Notes: generated by a model from the sequence alone, not told the origin. Shown: positions 43,190 through 54,544, counted from the first letter of the stretch. The stretch: 64,000 bases of DNA from Ryuthela nishihirai (GCA_038380435.1 JAWZYU010000025.1:30914707-30978706); one strand, 5' to 3'. Translations and numbers: made by a program.

Positions 43190-44130
43190 TCAGGACCTAT
43201 AGACAATATGCGACTTATTGAATAAATTCAAAAGAATGGGATCTGTTAATGATGAACCAACATCTGGATGTCCTTGTGTCTCAGAGCAAGTTGTAAATGC
43301 AGTACAAAGGGACATCAAAGAGGATCCATGTATACAACAACAAAAAAATTGTATTTGTGCTGGATCGCAAATACTCAGTCTGCCTAATTCAACTGTGTGC
43401 ATAATTTTGACATCACGTTTGCGTAAGAAAAGTTATCTTCTTCGGATTTTACATAATTTGCATTAAGAAGATTTTCCATGTGCGTGGCGATCTTGTAGGA
43501 TGCATTTGGAATGAAAATCTTTCTTGAACTTTTTTTTAGTGCTGAAGCAACTTTCCGTATGTATCGTTAGGTTAATCGCCATAACTGTCAAATAAGGGCT
43601 AATGAAAGACCGACTGATTTCACCTTTCAGTGGGAAAGAGACTCACCTTAAACTTTATGGGCCCTTATTTTTTTGCTCAAGCTACAATTACAGAGCCTGT
43701 TTATCTGGACATATTGGAGCAGTTCATCGAACCTCAGGTGATTGCGAATGGGATTCTGAACACCGTGAACCGACGGTGTTCAGAATCCCATCCGCAATCT
43801 TTTTGAGGTCTATTTGAGGTCTTATTTGAGGTCTATTTGAGGTCAAAAGTCTATTTGAGGAAGAAGAGGATGGACCCTATCTGAACGAACAATTTCCAAA
43901 CTGGTGGATCTAGTCACCCTGGTCAATTAGATCGCCAGATTGAATTCCCTTGGATTGCATGGGGCTTCATTAAATCAGAAGTTTATCAAACGAAGGTTGA
44001 AAGTCTGCTAGACTACATGCATTGCAACAGCTGTAAACAAAATAACCCCTCAAATGCTTCAGGATGTGTTTAGAAATGCTGTGGAAAGGTTTGAGCTGTG
44101 TAGAAATATTGATGGCGTACATGTAGATTC
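43190..44130 (+). pseudogene. Mariner-type transposase relic with internal fold-back
   Basis: The N-terminal DNA-binding part reads FKRMGSVNDEPTSGCP then VSEQVVNAVQRDIKEDP (43226-43325), the helix-turn-helix linker pattern of mariner-type insect transposases. Later, in other frames, come a VNRHNCQIR block (about 43575), a VYLDILEQFIEPQV-type block (about 43700-43735) and a C-terminal GFIKSEVYQTKVESL block (about 43965-44010). The central catalytic block is replaced by a 26-bp-arm hairpin (43740-43799) and short tttgaggtc repeats. Many stops: an inactive copy. The exact family is not assigned. Confidence 0.6.
43740..43799. repeat. Inverted duplication inside transposase relic
   Basis: Arms gattgcgaatgggattctga + acaccg and the complement, one mismatch, 8-nt loop. 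Confidence 0.8.
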
Positions 44131-44279
44131 TTACTGTTATTCATTCAATAAATGTGTACCGTCTATCATTTTATAATCAGTTTCACATATATACCCGTTA
44201 TTTTACTAAAATAGATAGGGACTTTATAAAAACACCTATATATTGTTTTCATAGAAAAGTCTATTTGAGGAAGAAGAGG

Positions 44280-44750
44280 TTGGGTTGTTTTACCTCTGAG
44301 TGGTACTATTTTTGCACATCATGGGCTAAATGGACATGTCACAAGAACCCCGAAGGTTTAGAGAAGGCTGGAAGAGGGGATCCACTGGAACAGCTGTTGG
44401 GAGACAGGTGATAGCCTCCCGTCAAGGCCATCCAGCGTGTACTTTAACGTGCACAGGCTATGACTATCCCCACTATAATCTGTAGAAACTCCAGCCGAAG
44501 AAATGTTCGTGGCACCAGTCGTTTCTGCAGATTACATCATCGCGTCCCCATGTGGAAGGAACGAGGTAGGGTCATTTTCCTGCTCTGGTCTCCCCATTTT
44601 AATTATAAAAAGAGTTATGTACACGGGACCACGGCTTAACGTCCCATCCGACGGACGGCGGCCTTTCCAAGCCCATCGGTGTCCCCTACTGACCGTAGGC
44701 AGGGCGGGGAATTTTTCGGAGATAAATCTCAACGCTGACCCAGCTGGGTT
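44280..44750 (-). mobile_element. SINE family A with a 150-bp insertion, head lost
   Basis: Tail and body run 44280-44470; unrelated DNA fills about 44471-44622; then the central block (cggcttaacgtcccatccga) to acccagctggg at 44748, where the sequence switches directly to the fold-back MITE interior. Confidence 0.75.
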
Positions 44751-44751
44751 G

Positions 44752-44962
44752 AACGGTAACTGCACACGCTCAATATTTCCGTGAGTGAGCCCACACGATC
44801 TAGTATCAAAATAATATGACCACCTACAGTCGCTCAAAAAAGTATCCGAACACTATGGTTGATTACAGAATTAAGGAAAAATATCTGGCAACGATTTTTT
44901 TTTTAGAAATTAATGATCTGGCAACCTTCGTGTTAGGTTGAGGATACTTTTTTGAGCGACTG
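44752..44962. mobile_element. Fold-back MITE: hairpin remnant plus complete inner MITE
   Basis: 44752-44824 matches the end of the large hairpin and the gtgagtgagcccacac stretch of the composite copies. 44827-44962 is a TA-flanked MITE (TA at 44825-44826 and 44963-44964). Confidence 0.75.
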
Positions 44963-44964
44963 TA

Positions 44965-45138
44965 CCCCCTTGGAAATGTGTATGCAACTGGCGTACCCCT
45001 TGTATAGATGGATAAAACTATAGTTATAAGCAGTACTGACAATGCTTATTTTTACTCTGTTACTAGATCTAGAGGCTTTCGAGCTCTCACGGCGTACCCC
45101 AAAAAATTTTACCGCGTACCCCACGTTGAGAACCCCTA
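44965..45138 (-). mobile_element. Possible hAT-type terminus
   Basis: The minus strand begins aggggttctcaacgtggggt, similar to hAT/Charlie-type ends. Phrases like ggcgtacccc recur within it. The other end is not visible; a MITE abuts it. Confidence 0.3.
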
Positions 45139-45139
45139 T

Positions 45140-45665
45140 TTTAAAGAATTTACAATAATTTCTGCAATCCATTTCAACAAATAGAACGGTTTCTTTTGTA
45201 TTTTCTATATAATGCTTACTTTTTATTTATGCAAGTAATAATTTCTTCGAAAATCCAATTTCTTTTAGCTTTTCTATTTCTGTTTTTTGATGAGTAAATT
45301 TATTTATATTTTGGAAAATTACTCGTATTCATTTCTCATAATATGCATTGAACTTACCTTTATGCATTTGTAAACATAAAAAAATTTAATATTTTATGTG
45401 ATCTTCATAAAATTTATAATTCATTGTTTCTTTTGTCTTTTTGTTAGACTCATTACTTTTTTTGGAACAAGTGGGATTTCATCAGCAATGTGTAAACGAA
45501 TAATAATTAGGGTAATGAATTACAGGGTATTAAATATAGGGTATTAAATATTAGGGCAGTGAATTTAGATTGTATAAGAAAAGCTTATGGGTTATGAGAA
45601 TTTGTTCCAGCGAAAAAGTGATCTAAGCAGCTAACACTATTGTTAGACAATCTAGTTGGAATATC
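45140..45665. other. Unannotated AT-rich DNA
   Basis: A short direct repeat (gggtattaaatat, 45527-45555) and otherwise AT-rich sequence. No gene. Confidence 0.4.
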
Positions 45666-45669
45666 AGTA

Positions 45670-46003
45670 CAGTGGACCCCCGATATAACGCGCATGTCGG
45701 GCGGGAAACAACACCCGCGTTATAAGGTGAACCGCGTTATACCGAGCGGCGCGGTGGCGACACAATAAATTTCACACTGTAAGCTTTTCTTTTACTCATC
45801 ATGCATACAATAATTAAACACTATTCAAAATACATGCAGGAACTCAATACATACACAATTACTCAATACGCAGTAACAATAAAATGCGATACTCACTAAC
45901 TCCGCACGGACCTGTATAAACATGTTTGAACTTATCGCGAACATCGCCCGCGCTATAACCGAGGGCGCGGTATAGCGAGCAGCGCTATAACGAAGGTCCA
46001 CTG
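45670..46003. mobile_element. Pogo/Tigger-like MITE, 334 bp, TA flanked
   Basis: Ends cagtggacccccgatataac and cgaaggtccactg are inverted and lie between TA dinucleotides (45668-45669, 46004-46005). Subterminal GC-rich repeats (aacccgcgttata, aaccgcgttatacc, cgcgctataacc) resemble Tigger-type termini. No transposase. Confidence 0.7.
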
Positions 46004-46007
46004 TACG

Positions 46008-46390
46008 TTTTTTAAAACCAAATCCACTCATAATGTTTAAATATTCAGTTATATCTTGGGTGTTTTTGAGCAAATCAATATTGATATCATCAATGAAATA
46101 TACATTTTTTTTAACATACTAACTTTTGTTTTACTTCATGACTAAAATATGCTATTGAATAATTATGTGATCTATAAACTAATATTAGAATAAAATTAAA
46201 TCTGCATTCATAAAGATTCAATCTCTGAGCTATATAAATCAAAATTAATTTTGTTCAAAATCAAAATTTTCCTCTTTAGCATAGGTTAAAACACCCCTTG
46301 TTCTATTTGTGTCTGTGCAATTATAAAATATTTTATACCCATCAATATTTTACATAGACACTTCATTTCTCAGAAACCCATATCTCAGAA
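46008..46390. other. Unannotated AT-rich DNA
   Basis: No gene or element end recognised. Confidence 0.4.
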
Positions 46391-46393
46391 AGT

Positions 46394-46773
46394 TGGGTTG
46401 TTTTACCTCTGAGCGGCACTTTTTTGCACACCATGGGCTAAATGGCCAGGTCACATGGACCCCGAAGGCTCAGAGAAGGTTAGGGGAGGGGACCCACTGG
46501 AACAGCTGTTGGGAGACAGATGGTAGCCTCCCGTCAAGGCCATCCAGCGTGTTCTTTAACGTGCACAGGGTATGGCTCTTCCACACACGGCGCCACGGCT
46601 TAACGTCCCATCCGACGGACGGCGGCCTTTCCAAGCCCATCGGTGTCCCCTACTGACCGTGGGCAGGGCGGGGAATTTTGCGGAGATAAATCTCAACGCT
46701 GACCCAGCTGAGACTCGAACCTGGGAACTACAGATTACGAGCCTGGCGCGCTACCGACTGAGCCACCCCCGCC
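46394..46773 (-). mobile_element. SINE family A, full-length
   Basis: Tail, body and tRNA head (B-box complement gactcgaacctggg) are complete and close to the family consensus. Confidence 0.88.
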
Positions 46774-46899
46774 TTGAATACCGAGTTTGATTACGTTACA
46801 TGGCGCTGATTTCATATGTAAATATACCTCGCTGGCGTGTGCAACCCACGACGAACAAATTGTGGCGACAGTGTATTTGGCTCAATACTTATACGCTTA

Positions 46900-47190
46900 C
46901 CATTTTGCGAGTTCGAAATATGCAATATGCCACCGAGGATCGACATGTTTCGGGAAGGTTATATTCTTTTCTCTCTCCGACGCCTACTATTCCGAGTCAA
47001 ATTATAAAAATGTGCGAAGTCAAAGGATTTAGCATTTCTCAAAAGGGCATCTATGTGGTGAAGGAGCGTAGGAGACGAACCTCCCTGAGGCGGTTGCAGG
47101 TGCATTAAAAACACTGTAAAACGCCGTCACCACCAGATGTTATTAAGAAAGTCCGCACAACGTTTAGTGTGACAAAACCCTGCAACTCAG
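46900..47190 (+). pseudogene. Possible Tc1-like transposase N-terminal fragment
   Basis: Part of an open frame (46800-47108) reads PTIPSQIIKMCEVKGFSISQ then KGIYVVKER, resembling the helix-turn-helix of Tc1-like transposases. A PPDVIKKVR block follows about 50 bp later in another frame, as expected for the linker. No DDE domain follows; a SINE lies next. Moderate-to-weak match. Confidence 0.35.
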
Positions 47191-47230
47191 AGAACGGTCT
47201 CCAAAGTCAGAAGGCGTTTTCTTTCCTCCC

Positions 47231-47598
47231 CCGGTAGCGCGCCAGGCTCGTAATCTGTAGTTCCCAGGTTCGAGTCCCAGCTGGGTCAGCGTTGAGATTT
47301 ATCTCCGCAAAATTCTCCGACCTGCCCACGGTCAGTAGGGGACACCGATGGGTTTGGAAAGGCCGCCGTCCGTCGGATGAGACGTTAAGCCGTGGCCCCG
47401 TGTGCGGGAGAGCCATACCCTGTGCACGTTAAAGAACACGCTGGATGGCCTTGACGGGAGGCTACCATCTGTCTCCCAACAGCTGTTCCAGTGGGTCCCC
47501 TCCCCCAACCTTCTCTGAGCCTTCGGGGTCCATGTGACCTGGCCATTTAGCCCATGGTGTGCAAAAAAGTGCCGCTCAGAGGTAAAACAACCCAACAA
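47231..47598 (+). mobile_element. SINE family A with 10-bp TSD
   Basis: Flanked by ctttcctccc at 47221-47230 and 47599-47608. The first ~20 bases of the tRNA head are missing (starts ccggtagcgcgcc); the rest is intact. Confidence 0.85.
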
Positions 47599-47609
47599 CT
47601 TTCCTCCCC

Positions 47610-48220
47610 TATCTGTGTCTCTATTTTTTCCCCTCTTCTAAAAAGACTTTCTGATGAATTTTGAGGTTTCTAAAGAAAAGTTGAATTTTTCTAACGTAGC
47701 AAAAATAAAGGGACTTCATAATAAAAAGAGTACCCATCACTTATATGGTACGCAAACAAATTTAAATATTTTTATGTGCGAAGGAAGAAACAATCACTGG
47801 TGTGTCACGCCAAAAAAATATCAAACATTGATTTAATTATTTTTGGCAAGGAATCCGAAAAATGTTCGTCATCCTTGGCCTAAGGGTTTATGCAAATGAG
47901 TTGAATCTGGTGAATGGAGTAGAAATATTTTTCCTCAACTTAATTTTATTGTCATTACTGTTAACAAAATGATTCTTTTTTTTTAAAACAAGTTTTTGCA
48001 TTAACTTAATACTTAGGTATCTTTTTATTTGCGACTATTTGAACTCTAAATTTTACTTTTTAAGCATTTCTTAATTTTTTTAAATCCCTTTCTTTATTTC
48101 TACATTAGAAAAAATTACGTGACGAAAAAGGAAAAAAATACATATCCGTATTTATGTTTTATGTAATTCATATTCTGTTAACTCAAAATACATGAAATAA
48201 TTTTGAGGAGGAAGTTTGTA
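47610..48220. other. Unannotated AT-rich DNA
   Basis: A 60-codon frame at 47654-47836 (MNFEVSKEKLNFSNVAKIKG) has no recognised domain and is not called. Confidence 0.4.
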
Positions 48221-48224
48221 GAAT

Positions 48225-48436
48225 GAGCGAGTTGGTTGGTTGTTTGATTGTTTGGGGTTTATGGCGCATGGGTAATAGGGCCATAATGCGCCAAACAAGG
48301 TAAAAAAGAGAGTGAAAAATAGACAAATCCACAACCAAAGTTAAAAGCAAAAAGTGTAAAAGAAAAGAACAAAACCAACACATATACAAAAGCACAAAAA
48401 GATAAAACGAACCCGGGTGTAAAAGACCCAGGATGA
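48225..48436 (-). mobile_element. 3' UTR of I-clade LINE
   Basis: Minus-strand sequence from the ORF2 stop region to ccccaaacaatcaaacaacc and aac. Contains the inverted phrase gtttggcgcattatggcc ... atgcgccataaac, a hairpin near the 3' end. Confidence 0.55.
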
Positions 48437-50133
48437 TCAAGGTAAAACGGATAAAGCCATAAAATCACAGTCTGCTAAAATAACCTGTATAACGTAAAAA
48501 GCCAAAGACAGATGGTGAAAAGGCTCATCAGATAAAACATGGCCGAGTTTAAGAGGCTCGGCCGTAAAATTATGGAAGGTAAAATAAAAGCGATGTTCAA
48601 GGGTAAAAGCAGAACAAGCAAATAAAATATGTTTAACAGTTAAAATGGTGTCACAAAATTCGCACTTAGGTTCGTCGACCGCCTTAAGGAGAAATGAATG
48701 AGTGATAAACGAATGACCTAAGTGGAGCCGAGCAAGTACAACTTCCTCCTTGCGATTCCTGCGAAAACAAGACTGCCACAGTTTGAGAATGGGCTTGATC
48801 TCCAAAAGCTTGTTGCCAACCTGTTCAGACTAAAATCTCTGCCACTGTGTCTGGAACTCGGTGGAAAAACGCTGCCGAAAGTCCAAATATAGAGCTGACA
48901 GTGGAGAGTCGGATAGGGGCATGGCTGATTTGGCAGCAGTATTTGCCAAGTCAATGCCCCAGATCCTGAAGTGACCGGGCACCCAACAGAAGAAAATCAT
49001 GGTTGTCGCTGCCAGACGATGGATGCTGGGGATCTTGGAGAGAACAGCGTGAGGCCGATTCCTCACCAAGATCAAAGCCTGTAGCGAGTCAGTGTAGAGG
49101 ACACACCGCGAGCTAAGTGAGTTGATATAGAGGACACACTGAGTTGGGTTGTTTTACCTCTGAGCGGCACTTTTCTGCACACCATGGGCTAAATGGCCAG
49201 GTCACATGGACCCCGAAGACTCAGAGAATGTTGGGGGAGGGGACCCACTGGAACAGCTGTTAAGAAACAGATGGTAGCCTCCGGTCAAGGCCATCCAGCG
49301 TGTTCTTTAATGTGCACAGGGTATGGCTCTCCCGCACACAGGAGAGGGCCATGGCTTAACGTCCCATCCGACGGATGGCGGCCTTTCCAAGCCCATCGGT
49401 GTTTTCTACTGACCGTAGGCAGGGCGGGAAATTTTGCGGAGATGGGACTCGAACCTGGGAAGTACAGATTACGAGCCTGGCGCGCTACCGACTGAGCCAC
49501 TCCCGCCCCAATCCACACACTGATGATAACACTTAGCTACTATGTGGTCCAAGGCAAGGCTGATAGCATGCAATTTTGCAGTGAAGATGGAACACTGCTG
49601 TGGGATCTGGTCTGCAATGATTACATCACAGCAGACCATGGCTGATCCGACAGATGTACCGGACTTCGAGCCATCTGTGAAGACAGGCAAGAAGTCTGGG
49701 TGCTCAGCATGATGGCTGGCAAACAGTTGCTGATATACACAATCGGGTGTAAAGACCTTTCCCGTCCTGCAAAGAGTGAAATCACAGGAAGGTGAAAGAG
49801 TGAGCTAAGGTGGAAGTGGTTCGGCTGTACGATGCTGTCGAGACTGGTGTTAATGTCTCGCAGGTAACCTCGGACATGCAAACCGAAAGGACGAATGGCA
49901 GTCGTCCGATTCTGGTATAACATTTCCCAACGGGGACTGAAATCGTAGTCGCAAGTGGGATGGCCTGGCAGGGATCGCAATTTTGCAGCATACTGCAGGG
50001 AGAACTGCTGATGGTGAATAGATAAAGATGGTTCATCGGTCTCAATGTAAAGACTCTGGACCGGTGAAGTGTGGAAGGCCCTTGTGCTCAGACGGAGGGC
50101 CTGATGATGGAGGAAGTCCAGCAACTTCACCAC
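48437..50133 (-). pseudogene. I-clade (Nimb-like) LINE ORF2 C-terminus with RNase H, broken
   Basis: Minus-strand order: RT-to-RNase-H connector (LDFLHHQALRLSTRAFHTSP, VQSLYIETDEPSL; 49950-50130); RNase H start VFTDGSKSGTSVGSA (catalytic Asp) and SIFTAKLHAISLALDHI with the usual Glu replaced by Lys (49510-49690); a SINE A insertion; RNase H end FFCWVPGHFRIWGIDLANTAA (about 48935-48985); and a C-terminal CEFCDTILTVKHILFAC motif (48610-48670). RNase H after RT marks the I group. Frameshifts at about 49690 and 48830 plus the SINE make it inactive. The RT itself is missing. Confidence 0.7.
49143..49514 (-). mobile_element. SINE family A inside LINE RNase H, 9-bp TSD
   Basis: Flanked by acacactga (49134-49142 and 49515-49523). 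Full copy with a small deletion between the tRNA part and the body (gcggagatgggactcgaacc). Confidence 0.85.
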
Positions 50134-50197
50134 CGAATTCCAGGCTTATTTGATACCCTTATTAATAAAAAATGGAGACAGGTGTCCAAGCACCTGA

Positions 50198-50389
50198 TCA
50201 CCCGTAGAGTTGGATGACCGGGAACCTCAGAGATGGAGACACACACAAAGATGATGGGGAAGACAAAGAAGATGGGGAAGACAAAGAAGATGGGGGTTCA
50301 TGGCGAGATCTCTTGGCGACATTGCCCGGTGAATTATGAGTTGTAGAACTCATGGTTGCTTTCAGTGGTTCATTGCCCATTGTCCCCAT
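50198..50389 (-). pseudogene. I-clade LINE ORF1 N-terminus, truncated
   Basis: A 63-codon frame from ATG 50389 (MGTMGNEPLKATMSSTTHNS) with a Ser/Pro-rich repeat (SSLSSPSSLSSP). It directly follows the 5' leader and would be the start of the nucleic-acid-binding ORF1, but it stops and is followed within 65 bp by ORF2 C-terminal codons. Confidence 0.45.
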
Positions 50390-50397
50390 CTACCATG

Positions 50398-50945
50398 GGG
50401 ACCCCCCCCCCCCCCCAATAGGGGACCACCTTGTCGTGGTGGGGAGACCTAGGGCCCAGCAAACCGGTCGAAGGCTGTGCCAACCGGATTGGTGCCCCGG
50501 TTGAACATAGCCAAGGCCAACCGTGGCCAACGATGCCGCTGACCGGTTGGAAGGCCGGTTGGATGGTGACGGTGTCCGCGGCCTCAACAATCAGGTGCTC
50601 TGGGTGAGCAGTTCGAGGGCTCTGCTGAACGGTCTGAGCCCGCCTAGTAAGCACGAGCCCTCAAAAAAGTCTGGGTCTTACTAAGAGTCTCCACCCCGGA
50701 CGCCGAGCGAACTTGGATCTATATATCCTTGTTCATGGTTAACCAGGGAATAGATTAAAGTAAGGTTTCTTCCGGTGGTCAGCTTTCCTTTTATAGGACT
50801 GCTGCCATATGAGGCTGGGGTTGAGGTGCGCCTATAGGGCGTATTCCTTGCCCCCGGCTCTAGATAAGCACGGCTTTTCATAACCAGGTAGTGTCGTGAG
50901 ACGGAACCGGGAATTGCCGTGGTTGCATAAGATCGCAACAAAAGA
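50398..50945 (-). mobile_element. 5' leader of the I-clade LINE
   Basis: Aligns with 4154-4690. Contains a C run at 50402-50416 and repeated accggt/ccggttg phrases. Confidence 0.6.
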
Positions 50946-51570
50946 GATCTACCACGGGGACGCCCAGTCGGGCGCCAGGGCTGCCCGGGCACCATACCCA
51001 CACAGCCAGTGACCCAAGCCCTCATAATGGAACGATAAGGAAAATTAAAAGAGAAATGTGAGAATCTCATCTGACGACTCACAAAAGAAAAAAGCGTAAA
51101 AATAAGGAAAAGCGAGAAACAACTCGTTCTTACAATGAAAGAAAACTGCAAAATTAATAAATCCGTGGGGAAACTTGTAAACCGTTGCCCAGACGTGGAC
51201 AAGGTTACTCATTGTTCTGCACGGTTGATCCTAACAGGACCTGCCCACCAGCCGATTGATCCTGAAGGGGCCACACCAGGACCTCTCGTTTACCAGAAGC
51301 AGAGGCCAAAGCAGTGCATAACAACGGCCCCCGAATTTACTGCCGAGCTCCGTGACAGACAGACTCCACAATGGCAAAATGGCCAAAGGGGACCCTACCA
51401 GTCATGAGCTGGGGAGAGAAGGGGACTCCCGAGAAACTTCCGGATCCTCCTTTCCAGGGACATGGGTCTCCGTACACGGCAAACACGCGAGCGAGCGTTC
51501 AGGACCCTGTGAAAGTACCCAAGCCAGAGGAACCTTCACAGGGTGGTCCTGTCACCACGGACAGGAGCGA
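50946..51570. other. Less AT-rich spacer, no gene recognised
   Basis: Contains gccgggcgcc-type GC-rich DNA at 50960-51000, which may still belong to the LINE leader. Open frames on both strands (173 and 90 codons) show no domain I recognise. Confidence 0.35.
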
Positions 51571-51574
51571 GACT

Positions 51575-52130
51575 TTATAAGGAGTCCCATAAACAGTGAG
51601 ACTTTAGGGAGTCTCCAAAATGAACGAGACTTCATAAGGAAATTCCACAATGAGCAACACTTCGTAAGGGATCCTCAAAATGAGAGAGCTTTCATAAGGA
51701 GTTCTCAAAATGAGAGAACTTTCATAAGGAGTCCTCAGAATGTGCGAGACTTCATAAGGAGCCCCCAAAATGAGCGACACTTCCGTCTCCCTTTGATCAC
51801 GACTCTCGCATTCTGGACACTGTCCCCCGACGCTGCGTAATGGGTCCCTATAATGAGCGACGCTGGTAAGTGGTCCTAAGAATGAGCTATACTTCACAAA
51901 GAGTCCTCAGAATGAGCAATACTTCGAAAGGAGTTTTCAGAATGACCAATACTTCGAAAGGAGTCCTCAGAATTAGCGATACTTCGTAAGTAGTCCCCAG
52001 AACGAATGAAAGAAACTACGTAAGGAAGTCCCCAGAACGAATAAAAGAAACTACGTAAGGAAGTCTCCGGAATGAGTTACACTTCATAAGGAGTCTTCAG
52101 AATAAGTGAAATTTCGTAATGGGACCCCAT
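51575..52130. repeat. Minisatellite, 30-bp unit, about 18 copies
   Basis: Unit gagtcctcagaatgagcgac + acttcgtaag, progressively diverged to the right. Its length (10 codons) keeps frames open and yields a decapeptide-like pattern (NERDFIRSPQ) in the 162-codon plus frame; no start or domain supports a gene. Confidence 0.85.
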
Positions 52131-52134
52131 AATC

Positions 52135-52985
52135 AAAAATGTTGAGAAAAAGTAATGTAATATGCTTGAATGCTATACATAACTATTCGTTTGCCCACAA
52201 TCACAAATCCCATTCACAATATTTACAATATCATCATTCAGTTTGAAATTAAGTAATTTTTATTTCAACTTGAAATATTATCATTACCACCATTTGGGAA
52301 AAACTTGGGACATTTCACAGTGAACCTGAAATTTCGCAATCATCTGATCAAGGAATTATATCTGTTAGTCTGTCACCTGGCCTATTTTTGTCAGCTATAA
52401 AATATATTTGGCCATAAAGCATTTTTGGTTAAATAATGGTTTATAAATATCTTTAGACATTGTTTTGGAATATTGCCAAAATCCAGTTCTTCAGAGCAGA
52501 CTTTGATGTTCCTTATTTTCAGTTTCCTTCTCCAAGCCACTCCGAAACTCTGAAATGTAATTTTATGTAGTTCCTTTTTCCTTTACAGAAGAAAAAAAAG
52601 TGTTACAAAAAAAATTCAACATTCAACATTAAAACTTTTCTTTCAGTTTTAGGTGTATAGTAATATCATGCTCTTTACCTTATGCTAAACTATTTGACTA
52701 CAATACATTGTAGTTTCTTTTTAACTCTTGGTAAACTGTTCCAAAATACGTCTCAATTTTCCATTCTGTGATAATTTGGGAGTAGATTTTTGCTCTCAGT
52801 GGAATATCTCTTGACACACTACCACCGAAATTTCAAATTTCTAATATAAGCAGACTACTTTCAACATTTTAAAAAAGTTTCGCCGTTTCCATATTTAGTG
52901 ATCTCTAACAGATATAAATTAAAATGTAAAAGAATGCGAATTATAATATTTCATTAATAGAAATCTAACTAAAAAATATTTTTCC
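52135..52985. other. Unannotated AT-rich DNA
   Basis: No gene or element end recognised. Confidence 0.4.
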
Positions 52986-52989
52986 AATT

Positions 52990-53830
52990 ATCTCTTAGAA
53001 CGAAACAATTGCGTCTCCCCTTCGGGGCGTAAGGGGTCAACTCATTGCTGCCAATGGAAACTTCGTGATCTTCACATTCCACGACGAAAATTTGAAATTT
53101 TTGGAATAAATACACCATTTGCAATATTCTTTAAAAATTTGGAATTTCTTATTTTTTTCCGTTGTTAGTGGACGCAATTACAGCAGTGGGAGATTTGGAA
53201 AGTGCAAGTTAATAATTCATCAATACCTATCCCACCCAAAAAGAATTTTAAATTTATATCTAAAAATCAAGCAGTTATCGCTTAAAACACTATCGTTGAT
53301 AACAACCCCAAGGCTTAAGGGTCCCTCCCCCAAGGGTAAAGGGTCAACTAAAGTTCATGACTTCGCATTGCACCACGAAAATTTTAAATTTCTAGCATAA
53401 ATACATTGTTTGTAATAGTCATTTTAAATTTTTGAATTTTTGAATTTTTCCACCGTTATTGCATGGTAAAAGGGCTCATTTTTATCTTTTGGGAGAATCG
53501 GAAAATTCATATCATAATATTTCATCAATACATATCCAAAAATTTCAAATTTCTACCTTAACTATATCGTTTGCAGTATTCGTTTGAATTATTGGAATTT
53601 TAAACCTTTTTCCATCGTTAGAGGGCGCAATTATAGCTTTTGGGAGATTCAGTAAGTGCAGATCGTAATATTTCTTCAATACCTATCCAACATAAAAAGG
53701 ATTTTAAATATTTCTCTATAAACAAAAAAGTCGATATATACAGATGGACAGACAGACAGACGACAAAGTGAAACTATTACCAGGTTTTTTTTTTTGAAAA
53801 CGATATAAAAATTTCAACAAATATCATTTT
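52990..53830 (+). repeat. Dispersed AT-rich repeat, about three tandem partial copies
   Basis: Ordered phrases (ttcacattccacgacgaaaa; caccatttgcaatattc; tttccgttgttagtgg; gggagatttggaaagtgcaa) recur from 53340 and again from 53530. The last ends in cagacagacagacgacaaag, a T run and gaaaacgata, as in the single copy at 12740-13140. Confidence 0.6.
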
Positions 53831-53839
53831 TGTTTCTTT

Positions 53840-54540
53840 TATCACCGTTGCTCCTTTTCCCACTACGAAGACATTTTCTGTCTACCCTCATGCTCCTTTT
53901 CTACGAAATATTTACTATCTAAGCTCCTGTTCAATCCCCACTATGAAAATATTTCCTATGTTCCCTCTCCTTCCCACAACGAAAATATTTTCTGTCTAAT
54001 TTCTGCTCTTTCCCCATTAAGAAACCGCTTACTCTCTAAGTTCCTGCTCTTTCCCCATTAAGAAACCGCTTACTCTCTAAGTTCCTACTCTTTCCCCCAT
54101 TAAGGAATCGCTTACTCTCTAAGTTTTTACTCTTCCTCCCATTAAGAAACCGCTTACTCTCTAAGTTTTTACTCTTCCTCCCATTAAGAAACCGCTTACT
54201 CTCTAATTCCTTCTCTTTCCCCATTAAGAGACCACTTACTCTCTGAGTTCCTACTCTTTCCTCCGTTAAGAAACCGCTTACTCTCTAAGTTTCTACTCTT
54301 TCTCCCATTAAGAAACCGCTTACTCTCTAAGTTTCTACTCTTTCCTCCATTAAGAAACCGCCTACTCTCTAAGTTCCTAATCTTTCCCCATTAAGAAACC
54401 GCTTACTCTCCAAGTTCCTACTCTTTCCCCCATTACGAAACCGTCTAGTCTCTAAGTTCCTACTCTTTTCTCCATTAAGAAACCGCTTACTCTCTAAGTT
54501 CCTTCTCGTTCCCTACATATATTTTCGGTCTACGTTCCTG
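53840..54540. repeat. Satellite, about 42-43-bp unit, diverged
   Basis: Unit cattaagaaaccgcttactc + tctaagttcctactctttcccc, about 13 clear copies from 54000, preceded by older variants (cgaaaatattttctgtctaa). Related to the 86-bp satellite at 55.2 kb. Confidence 0.85.
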
Positions 54541-54544
54541 GTCC

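Noticed and set aside
46800..47108. 102-codon frame as an intact host gene
   Set aside because: Only its C-terminal part resembles anything (a transposase helix-turn-helix), the match continues in another frame, and a SINE follows; recorded as a possible Tc1-like fragment.
51352..51840. 162-codon frame with decapeptide repeats as a structural protein gene
   Set aside because: The repeat is a decaying 30-bp minisatellite, open on both strands, and the upstream part has no recognised domain.
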